From: Rhopalosiphum padi | Taxonomy: Eukaryota > Arthropoda > Insecta > Hemiptera > Aphididae | Direction: 5' to 3' | DNA: 64,000 nucleotides | Assembly: GCF_020882245.1 (NCBI RefSeq) | Contig: NC_083600.1 | Coordinates: 47,091,019-47,155,018, forward strand | Shown here: positions 11,901 to 24,700 of the stretch, in pieces | Numbering within the stretch: position 1 is the first letter of the stretch | How the letters are laid out: each line of letters starts with the position of its first letter | Notes under the pieces: generated by a model | What the model was told of the DNA's origin: nothing | Database searches by the model: none | What the model saw: only the letters and a program-made list of their open reading frames with translations | Made by a program: the position numbers and the translations under genes

Positions 11901-13100
11901 TCTTTTTTAGATGTTTATAAAAGTATGTAAATATTATCATTTTTTTTGTTATGTTTATATGTTTATAATTTCGTTTTTGAAAATATTTTTTTAATTAATT
12001 TCCGGTATAATAAAACAATATTTAAAAAAAAAATGTATTTTTAAATAATTTTTATTATTAGATAGTTTAATGATTTTTACTTTTTTGAATGACGGCACAC
12101 ATTTTTAATTTTATATTTTGAAGCAAAGTAGAATATATTTTGGAGTATTTCGATACATTAAAATGGAAATATTTATAGCTCAATTTATGAAATTTATGTC
12201 TCGTAACTTGTATAATTATCACCATTCTTTTAAATTTCTACTTACTTACTGAGAACCATGGGTAAAAAAATTATGCAAGAAGAGATTAACACACATAATT
12301 ATGAATGACATTATTATCATTAACTTGGTAGACAAATTCACATTAACAAACATATTGACTCCACAAATTACATCATAACATACAATTTTAATATCGTGTA
12401 TATATACATATTTTGTTTTTATTCTGTACTTATTATACGTTAAGATAATGTATAATTTATTTCACACTTAAATAACAATTTATTAATTTTTTTTTAGGGA
12501 ATTTTCTTAAAGGTACATATGTTTTGAACTTAATTGTATATAAAATATATTATTTATAACCATTTAAAGGCGTTTTCTACTTTAAACAATTCTAAAAACT
12601 ATAAACTTGAATAATTGTAATTTATTTAAAACTAATATAAGTTATAAAATAAAAATTAATAACAAGCATAATATTTTTATTTTTATAATTAATATTGTCT
12701 TACAAAAATCAAAGTTTAAATTAAAATTGTTTAATTGTATAATTTATACACTCTATGTCGATTGGGTTACAATTATAATAGAGTTTAATACGTATAAATA
12801 TATTAAACAAATATATACCAAAAATTAAAGTTAGTAGAGACGATCTATCAGCCTAATCACTATAAGTATACTTTTTAATTTTGCTATTCATGAAATGTAG
12901 TATGCTATAAGTATGGTAGGTTTATTTCATTTTTATCGTAATCTTCTCGTAGATTATATTACGTATTAGAGTATAATTAACATAATTATATACATTTATA
13001 TTATTCTTATTAACTAATTAAGGCAATAAAAAATCAACGTAAAATTGTTAAATAAATTTATGGTGTAAAATATATCTTAGATAGTAACTTTAAATTAGCT
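9000..13100 (+). pseudogene. Gene 1, copy A': inverted, truncated micro-exon copy
   Basis: This plus-strand stretch is the reverse complement of parts of B from about 26.3 down to 18.4 kb. Recognisable micro-exons are 9289-9297 (ATAGCCAAC, donor gtgcgt), 10369-10377 (TTGAACTAA, identical to B 24402-24410), 10815-10826 (AGGAGATTTCTA), 11911-11922 (ATGTTTATAAAA) and 12498-12512 (GGAATTTTCTTAAAG). All five keep acceptor, donor and length. Decay is clear elsewhere. The 15-nt exon equivalent near 9110 has AT instead of the GT donor and a stop in phase. The 30-nt exon equivalent near 11035 is 31 nt with a stop. The segment corresponding to about 19-21.9 kb of B is missing, and there is no signal exon. 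Confidence 0.6.
9985..10240 (+). pseudogene. Decayed non-LTR reverse transcriptase fragment (A')
   Basis: aaattgcattcagttaaaa, gggacttacaattattaaag and tacacctttgaacatgtcg match the intact LINE at 33760-33910 in order, with many changes and an internal insertion. It lies between the micro-exons 9289 and 10369. The same fragment sits in the equivalent intron of B and D, so the insertion is older than the duplications. Confidence 0.65.
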
Positions 13101-13490
13101 ATAAATATTTTTTAAATATTATCGCATATAGTAAAATGTATCTACAACATTAGATCTTTTGCGGCACGTGTTAAAGTTTATCAATTTGTCTTCAGTTTTT
13201 TCTTATGCTTATTTTTACGGTGGTTCATAACCACACATTTTACATCGTTCAATACCGCATACATTTATTCTATTGTTAAAAAGGGAAATTTGGAAGGTCG
13301 ATAGTTCAAAACCGCACACATTTGATTGACAGTTAAAAATTAAACATATTTTATTGTTATTGATTAAAAAAATAATTTAGTGTTATTTAAAAATGATTTT
13401 GTTGTTATTAAAAAAAAAAATTTAGTTATATTTATATGTTACTATAAAAAAGTATATTATCTAATGACAAAAATAAGTGCGATAACAGGT
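13100..13490. other. No gene seen; short direct repeat
   Basis: AT-rich. The phrase accgcayacattt occurs twice in related contexts (about 13253 and 13312). No coding signal is seen up to the open segment at 13493. Confidence 0.35.
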
Positions 13491-13492
13491 GA

Positions 13493-13711
13493 TATCTGTT
13501 CATCGACGGCGGTGGATTCAGCAGTAATAACAGTGGTGACGTTAGTTGTTGCAGGGGATTGAGGCAGCTGGATGACTCAGTATTCGATGACGAGTTGATC
13601 ACGGCACCGTACGATGTGGATAAATTGTGCTGCGGAGAGAAGGAAGTTCATAAACTCTCCAAATTATGCTACTCGTATAGATACCAGTTGGTGTCTTGGT
13701 TATTTAAATAA
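13493..13711 (+). CDS. Coding-like open segment, possible terminal exon, unknown protein
   Basis: A 72-codon open frame ending TAA (13709-13711), bounded upstream by TGA at 13490. It starts Gly/Ser/Asn-rich (FIDGGGFSSNNSGDV), then SCCRGLRQLDDSVFDDELI, TAPYDVDKLCCGEKEVHKL, SKLCYSYRYQLVSWLFK. Composition and codon use differ from the surrounding AT-rich DNA. Possible acceptors (ttcag, aataacag, gttgttgcag) all fit a phase-2 junction. No first exon is seen. I do not recognise the family. It may be the last exon of a gene carried here by duplication. Confidence 0.4.
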   Translation, partial: YLFIDGGGFSSNNSGDVSCCRGLRQLDDSVFDDELITAPYDVDKLCCGEKEVHKLSKLCYSYRYQLVSWLFK

Positions 13712-13797
13712 TCATAGTTGCAAATTCCGGGATAGCTATGGGTGCTTAGAACTCACAATTTATTCTATATAATAAAAGTTATAATTCATAATGTATT

Positions 13798-13832
13798 ATA
13801 ATAATAATTATTATTATTATTATTATTATTAT
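13798..13832. repeat. (ATT)n microsatellite
   Basis: A run of about 11 ATT/AAT units. A similar (TTA)n run lies at about 24835-24857. Confidence 0.8.
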
Positions 13833-14129
13833 GGGTTATTGCTAGGTAAGTTAAGTTTATAGGAACTTGAGCACCCCAGAGTACTAAGTGGATTTGTGCC
13901 TATGGTTATATTAAAATTTTATAACTTCTTTTTGTGAAATTCAACAGGTGTATATAAAACCAAATAATAAATATTAACTATACAAGTATTACAAAAACCA
14001 GAAGCTTAAATAATTAAGCTCCTAACTTTACTAGAAGAGTAGGCGAAGTCCACCGCTAACGATAAAGAAATAAAAAATAATAATATTTTTACGTTAATAA
14101 TTGGTTGATAAAGTCGAGAAGTATTGGAT

Positions 14130-16840
14130 AACACAGTTTACAAACAGATTTCAAAATTCGGAAAACCCTAAGGTTAGATTAGGTCCTCCGCCTGCGATAG
14201 TTTTATATTCAAATAAGTATAAATTTAAGCACGAAGAACGATTTATTATTAAACAATTGTATAATAATTATGAACATTATATAATATCAAATCTTGTTTG
14301 TAAAACATTTATACATCAATTTGTTTTATACTTAAATATTTTTCCTGTTTTATCTGTTGTAAACTATCATTTATGTATGTGTATACAATTAATTTGAATA
14401 GTTTGATAGAGGTTATTAATATATTTATCTTAAAATTGCAAACTCAACTTTAAAAAAGAGCTGATGTCTCAGCTTTTGGAAAAAATTATTTACATAAGTG
14501 TTTACTTGTATAATGTATGTATTCTTTTTAATTTAAATTAATTTATCATTATCGTTACTATTATAAAGAACATTTAACTAGTAGATATTAAATTTAAGAT
14601 ATTTTAATTTATTTTTATAACCATTTCTACCTACCGGAATAGTAAATTACATTACATATATTAAATCATTAAGATAAAATAAAATAAAAATTAAGAAAAA
14701 CAAATGTTAATTTCGGTTATTTACGTACTTTCATTGTGCACTGATAGAATTTTAAAATTAATGACAGTTATCACTATATCAATAACCTCACCAGAGTATA
14801 ATAAATTATTAATATTATTATCAGTATTATTCTTTTGGTACTTTTAAACAATTTTAGACCAATTATAATTTAAATACAACATATCTAAATTTTATTCAGA
14901 TAATTCTATATTTGATTTAGGGTAAGCGGTAACTTTGTATAATCGGTTAAAAAAGTACAGTGCAGTACGCGAACACTCTTTAAGTGAGGTAACACTTTAA
15001 ATTGTAGAACGTGGACAGTTTGTATTATTATATACATAAAGTATATATTAATGTATATAGTTATATATATATACCTAAATGTAAAGTGTATATAATATAA
15101 AATAATTAAAATGTAAAAATTAAATAAAAAAAAGTCAACATAGAACCTTGATTTAGACCACGGCGGTGTTAAAATTAACTTGGATATAATTAACAGTGTA
15201 TAATGAACATATTGAACAATAATATAAAAAAGAATATTAAGTACAATTTCAATGAGTGGTGCACTTATTCTTTATTATGGTTACTATAGAATTTTACCAT
15301 AATAATAATAATACTGTATTTTTTTGAAATACAATTATTTTCGTTCATTTAAAAGTACCTAACCGTTTACAAAATTGTTTTTTTCTCCATATAACAAATA
15401 ATTAACTTCACGAACATTAATCTTCATAAAGACCTAAAAATTCATACACTCAATCAATTAGAAAAATGATATTTCTTTAAATTTCACACCAACTTAACTT
15501 CTCACATTATTAACAATTTAACAATAACTCAACTTGTGGTAAAATATGATCCCATTTTAAATGTTTAAAATACAACATTAAAAATATGATTAAAAAAATG
15601 CAAAAACAAATTTAAAAGACCTAGACGAGGTAGTTTGGTTGATTCTATGTCAAAGTAAACTATTAATAAAATTATTAAAATAATCAACTAAGAGATTCAG
15701 TACTTTATTCTCAACGAAAATATTAGTAGATTGTCTCTAACAGTAGATTCCACTCAAGATATTATAGTAATCAATTAAGTATTTATGTCCGTTATGTATA
15801 CTGAGGAAATGCTAATTAACGACTATTAACCATGTTTTTCAAAGTTAAATTTCTAAAGATTGTAGCTTTTCTTGGTAAATTTATTATTTTTATTAACATT
15901 TTAATTACTATACTGTTAGTAAACATAAAAATGTATAACTGAGATAGTATGAGTATTTTTAGGTTGCTATATAGTAGATATATAGTCATATATCTACTAT
16001 ATCTCAATCGCTAAAATCGGATTTATGATATTATTGACGTAATTAAATATAATAAATAATAACCGAATATTAAATCACAGAACATCAATTTATTTTTACT
16101 TTTTTACTATACAACTGTAGAATTTTAGGAAACGTATTTAATTTTTATATCATACTGTACAATTTTGATTGAATGTTTGTTGTAACTTGGTACAAGTACA
16201 AGTTTTTTCAACTAACTAAAATATTTTAATATTTTATAAATAATCTACATAATTTAAATTTACCAAAAAGAATTTTGCTATTTTCCCGTAAAATTATTTA
16301 GCACCCCATACCTTATTTTACCAGTCGGCGACTGGTTGAGTTACTTGCTTAGTTTTAAGGCCATCATATACATATCTAGACTTAAATATACAGATTAACA
16401 CACTCAAAATCATAAGATGCTTCATCAGTATCTGACTGCACAACTATATTTTGTATTTGTATTATTAAGTTATTTATAAAAAACAACAAAAATCCATTTT
16501 TATTTTTTTTTAGATAGACTTTGTTGAAAAAAAAGTATCTCTAGTTTCTGATTTTCTATTTGATTATAGCAAATAGAAATATAACATACATAAATATATT
16601 TGATTGTTTATTGCATTCTTTTTACAACAATTTTTCTTAAGTAGGTAATTTACTTGAATGTAACATTTCATCTTTGCTTGGTTGTAAATATGTATTATTT
16701 AAAGTTCTTATACTGAATAATATAGATATATATATACTAAATATAACATAAATTAAAATAAATAATTTAAAAAAAAAGTAACAGCAATCCTGACTATTTC
16801 ATTAAATACATCTTTTTAAGAAAGTTTCATTGACACAAGA
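14130..16840. repeat. Copy-B 3' flank, no gene seen
   Basis: Matches 40500-43600 over most of its length, with different insertions at 14.94-15.41 kb and 41.27-42.18 kb. About 15185-15290 also matches 38385-38455 in reverse complement (around gtgcacttattctttattatgg). An imperfect palindrome lies at about 15964-16000. No supported exon was found. Confidence 0.5.
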
Positions 16841-16845
16841 AAAAG

Positions 16846-17412
16846 TCATTTATTCAAAGATTCAATAACCTCCGTAAAAATGTGTTGATAGTATATTCTA
16901 TGAGCATCATTATCTGTTATATTGCTAAAAACACAGTATCTGGTCACCGGGCTTGCTGTATAGTTTTTATGATCTAAAAAATTAATTTGGATTAGATTAG
17001 TTCAATGTTTACCCACATAATATCTTAAGAATCGTTTATATACAAATAATATGAAGGTAAAGTTATACCTCAAACTCTGTAACATTTTATTTAATACTTC
17101 ATTCAAACAATGATTTCGTGGTTATAGGTAGATCACAGGTAGATCACTACAATAATCCGAGGTCCATACTCATTCAAATTATTTGTATATGCCTACTTAA
17201 CTATTACTTTATTAATATTATAAATACAAATTATAACAAAGTAGAGTTATTATTTTGGAACAAGTAACAATGATCAAAATATTTACTACTTATAGCCACA
17301 TAGGTAATATTTTGGTATTTATAGTTAATACTAGTATAAAATAATTCATACGCTTTAGATTTTGTAGGTAGTTTTCCGCAATATCTGTTAAAAATAAACA
17401 GCATTTTGATAA
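16846..17412 (-). pseudogene. Gene 2, copy B: first exon decayed, second exon open
   Basis: The second exon (16973-16846, 128 nt) has acceptor aattttttag and an open phase-1 frame: HKNYTASPVTRYCVF, SNITDNDAHRIYYQHI, FTEVIESLNK, TGA.  It aligns with gene 2-D around RYCV and at the C-terminus. The expected signal exon (about 17412-17345) is recognisable by sequence, but the ATG is ATT, a TAG lies in frame soon after it, and indels change the phase at the donor. It looks like a recent pseudogene, unless another first exon is used. Copy A shows only weak traces of the first exon near 1378-1445. Confidence 0.5.
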
Positions 17413-18776
17413 ATATCTAATATTTAATAATATAATTATTTTATACAATTATAGTGAAGGCATATAATAAAATATATCTTATACAATATCTAGAAAATTG
17501 ATAGATAGGATAACAGTAACAAATTATTATTTAGATAAAAACGAGGTGAAATAAATATAATTTATCCATATAAATATAACAACATCATCATTTACAATTA
17601 TATCATTACTACTATTCAAATCTATACACATAGTTGATTGAATTTTTAGACTTCATTGATATAATTTTACACAATTACACCATTACACGCATACTTAATT
17701 GTATACATATATACAATAATTCATACATTTTAATACCTACTTAATTATTATAATATCATCTCATAAAAAGAAAACCTAACCTTCTGCATAAATCTTGCCT
17801 ATGTATATACTAGCAATTACTGACAATATGCCACTTCACCTTCAATATTTTAGAATTTTTCAATTTATTTCTATAATAAATATCGATAAAAATGATACAG
17901 CAGGTTAGGTTCAGTAGTTTGACCAGCAATCGAACAGCTTAAAAATATTATTCAATATTCCTCAAATGTTGTTCTATTGGTGTATCAAAATCTACTTGAA
18001 ATAAATAGGCACGATATATTTGTATAAGTTTTCAAAGTTGAAATTTGGTCAAAATCATGAAAATTTGAAAAAAACTTTTGCCGTTGAAAATTTATAAGAT
18101 GTGTAATATATACGGCTGGGGCTTGATTGTAAATGAAATAAGAAGTTTCATAACCATAATAATTAACATAATAAATAAGCTTTATATTTTAAGTTTAAAT
18201 TATGGCGAAATAACATAATTTCACATTGAATAGCAATAATAATTGTTTTGTTATAATTTAAAACATTATTCACGGAACTCATACTTTTATGTGTATTATC
18301 AATTTTATTTGACTAATGCAATGACCATTTTAAAAATATGAACAGCTAAAGGATATTATCTAATAAAAATTTTATACCATAAAATTATTTAAATAGTTTC
18401 GTGGTAAGTTAGTATTGACACAAAAGTGAATAACAACAATATTAATGAAAAATATTATCTTAATTATATAATTATATGTAATATAACATATGAAATGTTT
18501 ACGATAAAAATGCAATAAACCTACCGTAATACTCATACCATAGCCTAATACCATAACCTAACCTATTATACTATAACACATTTTTCAATAGCGATAATAA
18601 ACAGATTACTTAGTGAGACTGACAAATTGTCTCAGCTCACCATAGTTTTTCGTATAAATTGATACATCACTAAATTCATATTTAAAACTTTATTATTACT
18701 ACGAGACTCACTCGAGTATATTATATAATATATAATTAAACAATTAAAATGTAAACTTTAGTGTTTCTGAGGTGAT

Positions 18777-21700
18777 TTATTTATACAAATCAAAATATTC
18801 TGCTATTTTATAGTTTTTATTTTATATTAAATTTAAATAGATTAAATAAATTCAAATGCATATTAGTTTTTAAACATTTTAAAGTAGAAACGCACTTCAA
18901 CGGTTAAAAATATATTTTATACACGATAAAGTTAAAAATATACGTACTCATTACTACACGCTCTAAAAAAACATTAATTAACTGTTGTATTAATGTAATA
19001 TGATTTGTATATGATTCTAACGTAAATAAAGTATAGAATATGAAAAAAATATAAACGCACACGCTTTTAAAAATTTCTGTTTTAATACTAATTGTGAAGA
19101 ATCAACGTATTCTGTTAATATATCTATTGGGTTAATGATAACGGGTGGTGGTCGTTTGAGCGAAGGTAATAATTTTGACCAATAAAATAATAGTCAGGTT
19201 GGGTGACTATCGTTTGTACCTTTTGGGTTAACGATAATAATAGTAATACACAAGTATGTTTGTAAATCTCTTATTGAAGTGTAATATACCCATGATTATT
19301 AGTAATTATTAATAAATTTAAAAGGATAGTAATAACTATAAAAGTTATGTTACACATATTTTATAAATTGAGCTACAATATATTTAAATATAATACACTT
19401 ACTCGTAAATTCTAGAAATCAAATCATAAACTTACTAATTAATATATTATTATATGATATATTTTAAGATACTATCTCTAAATACTATAAAAAAGGCGAA
19501 TACTTAATATTTTAGATTCTGAACGGAGTGATAAATGTATTGATTTTACAATAATGTGTTTTTGTTTTTTTTTTTTGTGGCAGTCGTCACGTTTTGGAGT
19601 AGTAATAATACTTTGGTTTTATTTCAGCCCCTTTTTGAAAAGAAAAATTCATCTAATTGGTACTTTGGAGGGTCGAACATTGGCAATCCTCATCATTCTT
19701 TCACGTGGTTCATGAGTACCATAGTTTATGTTATAATATATTGAAACTTAAAATAGATAATTGTCATGAGAAGAAAAATAAGGAACTTTAAAATGTATGT
19801 AGTGAAGGAGATTTGGAGAATCTGTTTTATTTGAGAATAACGTACTAAAAAACTAAATTTGAGTTTGAGCAACAAAGAAACTAACATTTTAACAAGATGA
19901 TTCACAGGTGAAACTATATTGCGATTAAAAATGGTGAAAGTTATATTAACTGATAAATTATTATATGATTTTTTTTTTTGTATCACCATGTCCGACAGTA
20001 GGCCCGAAGGATGAAGACCTAATTCAGAAGCCTATTTGGCAGAATTTATAGTTGGGCATACGTAGGTTTCTGCAACACCTGGTGGAGGGGCTCGCCCCTT
20101 AAACAGTCGCCAGCTCAAAGAGAGATGCCACCCGTGTTCGGAATTTGAACCGATAACGTAGCACGTTCGGCCACTTTGTCATCCTATTATACGATGTTAA
20201 TGCGTAAGTTTAAAATAAAAAATGCAATCTTAATTTAAATTGTTTATTATAAAATAAAACTAATAACGTACCTGTTTGAACTGAAATAATATTAAAAAAG
20301 TAATACAAATTGTTACAAATATATATAATTGACCTACTCTATTTTAAATTATTGTGTTTAAAATTAAATCAAAGTCTACCAATAATAATACATTTTATGA
20401 ATCATCAACATTTCGTATTGTTAAGAAATTCCATAGGAAAGCTTCTTAAACTTTAAACTTTAAAATATTTTTTTTTATTAGTAAATTCACAAATATCAAT
20501 TAGTAATCAAAAAGTTCTTAAGTAGAAATATTTGGTTGTTAAATTATTTTTTCAATCTGTACGAACATTTTTAACTAACATTAAAGGTATGTTTCAAGAG
20601 AAAAGTGCAAATTTTGTATTGCAAAAATTAATAATATTGAACCATTAATAAGGAACTAATTTATTATACCATAAATATAAGGAATTATTTATTGGTAGTC
20701 TATGATTTATCTAACCATGTATATTGTAGGTATATTGAACCTATAATTATTGGTCTTAATATTATACTTTTGAACCAAACAGTTCTAGTTAGATCACAGT
20801 TAAAAAATAATGATATGTATTTATCAACCATTATTTGATGAACTAATAAATATTGATTTAAAAATATAATAATTACTCTTAGATAGATTTCCTGAAAAAA
20901 AGTAATTATAATTTTTAATAATAAATTTATATTGAAAATTAAATAAATTAAGGTTATTTTATTAGTTATCGTGATTTCAAAATATTTAGTATGAGTTAAT
21001 TTTTAAAATTTAGTGACTTATTGGTTTTGATTAAATTGTAAATTTTAATTTATAAATTATAGATAAATTTACGAGTTTAATAAGCTGGGATCAATCATTT
21101 GTTTTTAGAAATGTATATGAAAGAGTAAAACCGATGATGCAGTGTACTGTATTGTAGTTTTCAGAATATTGAGAAGTAATTATTTTTACTATTTCAATCA
21201 ATAAAATAAAAACACAGATTTTCTCATATTAAATAAAAAATTGTAGGCCATATGTCTTGCAAAATACCATAAATATAATTCTTTTATCATAAAACCCCGT
21301 TATTACGCTGTATACAAGAAAGAACAAAATAAGACATACCTGAGACATCTGCAGGCAATAATTTTTTAGTTAATTTTTAATATGTACAAAATATATTTTA
21401 TAGTGGGAGGTTATTTTATTGAAAATCACTCATTATTTAAAATGTATAAAAGTTTTTGAAAATATTTTTTAGATATAATATATCTTAAAATTATATTTTT
21501 TGAATGGTGGTATATAAATGTAATCTTTTTTTTGGAACAGAATACTTTTTAGGGTATTTCGATACATCAACATTTAAAATTTAACGAGTATTCGGTGAGT
21601 AGAGTAGAGTAGTACAGGATACCCTGTAAAATGTTGGTCTACTAATCTGCAAACTGTAACTTAAAATACATATTATTACCAGAGCTCAAAACTTAATACA

Positions 21701-24700
21701 TTTGCTATTTCTTCAGAAAATAGGTGGGAGAAATAGGATTTGATACATATAATAATATAATATAATATTATTTCATTTTTGAAAAAATATTTCTTATTTT
21801 AAAATTTTTATCACATACTTGGTGTTTTATTTTCTTCAAATTATACATATTGTAAATATTTATTTATTTATTTATTTATTTGTTTTATTGCATATTTTAT
21901 AATTTATAAATTTTATTTATAAAAAAAATGAAATTACATAGGTACCTATTATATAATTTATAATGTACTCGTCCGAATTTCGATTTTAATGTATCAAAAT
22001 ACACCGGGAAATATTTGGCTTCAGAATATAAAATTAAAAACGTATCCCTTCATTCAAAAAAGTAAAAATCGAGAAAATATCTTATAATAATAATTATTAT
22101 TTGAAAATAAAAAGTATTAAGAAATATGTTGTTTTATTCAGTGGAAATTACGTAAAAAAATAATATCTAAAACGAAATTTTACATACGAATAAAATTAAA
22201 AAATACTTATAATATTTACGTACTACGTAGATTTTCTAAAAAATAATAATTTCAATTGTTACTACCCAATATGTAATTAATAATAAATATTAAGGTTTAT
22301 TAAGAATTATGAATAATCTAGATTTAAAATATTCAGTAAATCCTTAGTAGAGCTACATTCACTTCAAACTGATTGGAGACAATATGTTTAAATTCTAATC
22401 CGAGCGATGAATGTATTGATATGGTAATGATGTGTACGTTTTTTATTTATTATATTATTTGTTTGTGTATAAAATCAATTTTACGGGTTAGCGGATTAAA
22501 ATAGTAATAATTTCCAATAACTCTTAATTAATGGAAAAATTTTATAAAAAGATAAGAATCGATTTTCTTATTTTGCTGTAGCTTAATAACGAATAACCAT
22601 ACGTTTTACTGAATATTTATATTGAAATTTTCTATAAATAATAATATTTTCCATAAAAAAAATCATTTGAACTTATTAAAAACAAATAAACTGTTACATT
22701 TTGTTTAAGGTAATTATTTTTTTTTAAATATTGATGTCGATATAAAAATTATCATAATTAGTCAACCATTTGAATATGTATAAAAGGTCCTTTTAATTTT
22801 TTTGTAGTGCTATTAAAAAACAAACTTGATCAAAAATAAAAAACAATTGTTTATGAATTTAATAATCTACAGTTAAAGACCTACTAGTTCTATTTTTGGA
22901 TCAAATAATTTTAACTAACTTTGTATTTTTAGCATTCTGATGAAATAATAATTAATATTACGATGAAATTACGAATAAAAAAATTAAAGATAGGATCATA
23001 ACATTAGTTGTTTTTCGTCGATTGTCTACAAACATGATTTTTTTATGGGGGTTATCAGTATTTATTTATTATAATATTTTAAACATTATAGCTCACTTAT
23101 AAATTTAAATATCGAATAAAACCTACGCGAGATAATTGATGAAAACGCTACCTTTAATTTTAAAGTCTCTTCGGTCAATTCCCTCTTAAATTTAAGCTAA
23201 AAACTAAAATCAGTTCGCCTGAATACAAAATAGCTAGATTGTATGTTTGTAAAACAGAAACAACTCATGTGGGTGTTCTGCAAATGAAATAACTATAGGT
23301 AAAAGCCTTATCCTAATAATTTCTTAATTCAATATTCTTTTTGTAATTTCAATTCTAAATTATAAACATTGAATATATTTTAGATTCGTGACGATGATCG
23401 GCTTACGTAAAAAGAAACAATATTAAAGGATAAAATGATGATGTAAATCGATGGTGACGAAGCCACGAAGAGTGCTCAATCGGCAAAACTTCAAATATTA
23501 CTATCAGCTACAGCGTACTAACGACAATATAAGAATAATATATACAAAATGTACGACGTTTTTTTGATAAATGTAAAATTTGTGTAGACAAACAATTGCA
23601 TAGTGTTTGAGAAATACAATCAGGTGATACATGATATCTGAAAACGGTCAAAATAGAATGTATTTTTACCAGGAACAATATTGTAACACGCAACAAACCA
23701 AAATCGCAATCACAATGATAATAATTACAACAAGACCTACCAGTTAAATTAAAACAAATATAAATTGGTTCTGCGTTTAGCATATTATATGAAAATAACT
23801 TGACTTGAAAAAAAAATTAAATTAACAGTTTTTCCTTTTAAAGCACACGCATTTGTTATGCAAATTTGAAATTTCATAAAAATAAAATTAAAAAATACTA
23901 ATAGTATTGACGTACCATATACCACTTCTAAAAAAATAATTTTAATCGTTACTAATTAGTTATAATAATCATTAATTATTCAAATTTATTAAAAATTATG
24001 AGTTTTTAAAATTTCAAAATACTCAGTTATTCTTTATATCAAAGCTGCTTAAGTTTCATTCTATGATATCTTTTTTTATAGTAAAAAAAAATATATCGGA
24101 TTTGAATCAATAAGTTCTACACAAGAGTCATTTGATTGTTTTGAATTGTTTTTTTTTTACGTAATTAGACATTTTTTAATTGTATATTTCTCGAGAAATA
24201 AAATTAGTTATTTAATTTAAGCATTAAATTATTAACATGACGAAAATAAGATATTATTTGATAATCTCTAAATAACTTTACAATGTAGATAAACTCTAAT
24301 GGTACTTAATATTGGAGTTTAGAACCAAACACTTCTAATTATATCACAATTAAGTAATAGCTGAATTAAATATCAATTTAAAAAATATTATTATTACATA
24401 CTTAGTTCAACTAAAACAAAAAAGTCATTATAATTGTTAGTGATAAAGCAAAAATGAAAAAAAAAACAATAACTTAAAATGTACATAATAGATAAGATAA
24501 TTTGTATTTTAACTAATCTACCTAACCTTAATAATTGCAATCGGTTTTATAATTTATATTTAGTCCAAAATATTGAAAATTATCGACATGTTTAGAGGCG
24601 TACGATCTGATTACTAAATCGTTATTTATGGTCATGTGACGTGTAAGCCTATATAATTATTAGTTATAAGTCCCATATCCCTATTGGACGCAGTTAATTT

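Noticed and set aside
15831..15941. Plus-strand frame MFFKVKFLKIVAFLGKF with a donor-like gtaaat
   Set aside because: The ATG is ACG in D (42.58 kb), and no following exon was found.
16320..16360. Conserved acag-to-gtaaaat segment (27 nt in D 43097-43123, 26 nt in B) downstream of gene 2
   Set aside because: The acceptor tract is purine-rich and the length is not a multiple of 3 in B.
21671..21690. A possible 6-nt exon GCTCTG with donor gtaata in D (about 48752)
   Set aside because: The B copy has shifted by one base at the acceptor, so length and phase are not conserved.
23640..23740. A minus-strand frame reading a hydrophobic run (LVVIIIIVIAILVCC) that looked like a C-terminal transmembrane exon
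   Set aside because: It overlaps the donor of the 30-nt exon 23741-23770 (CTG|gtaggt). The A' copy also has CTG|gtaaac at this place, so the stretch is better read as intron.
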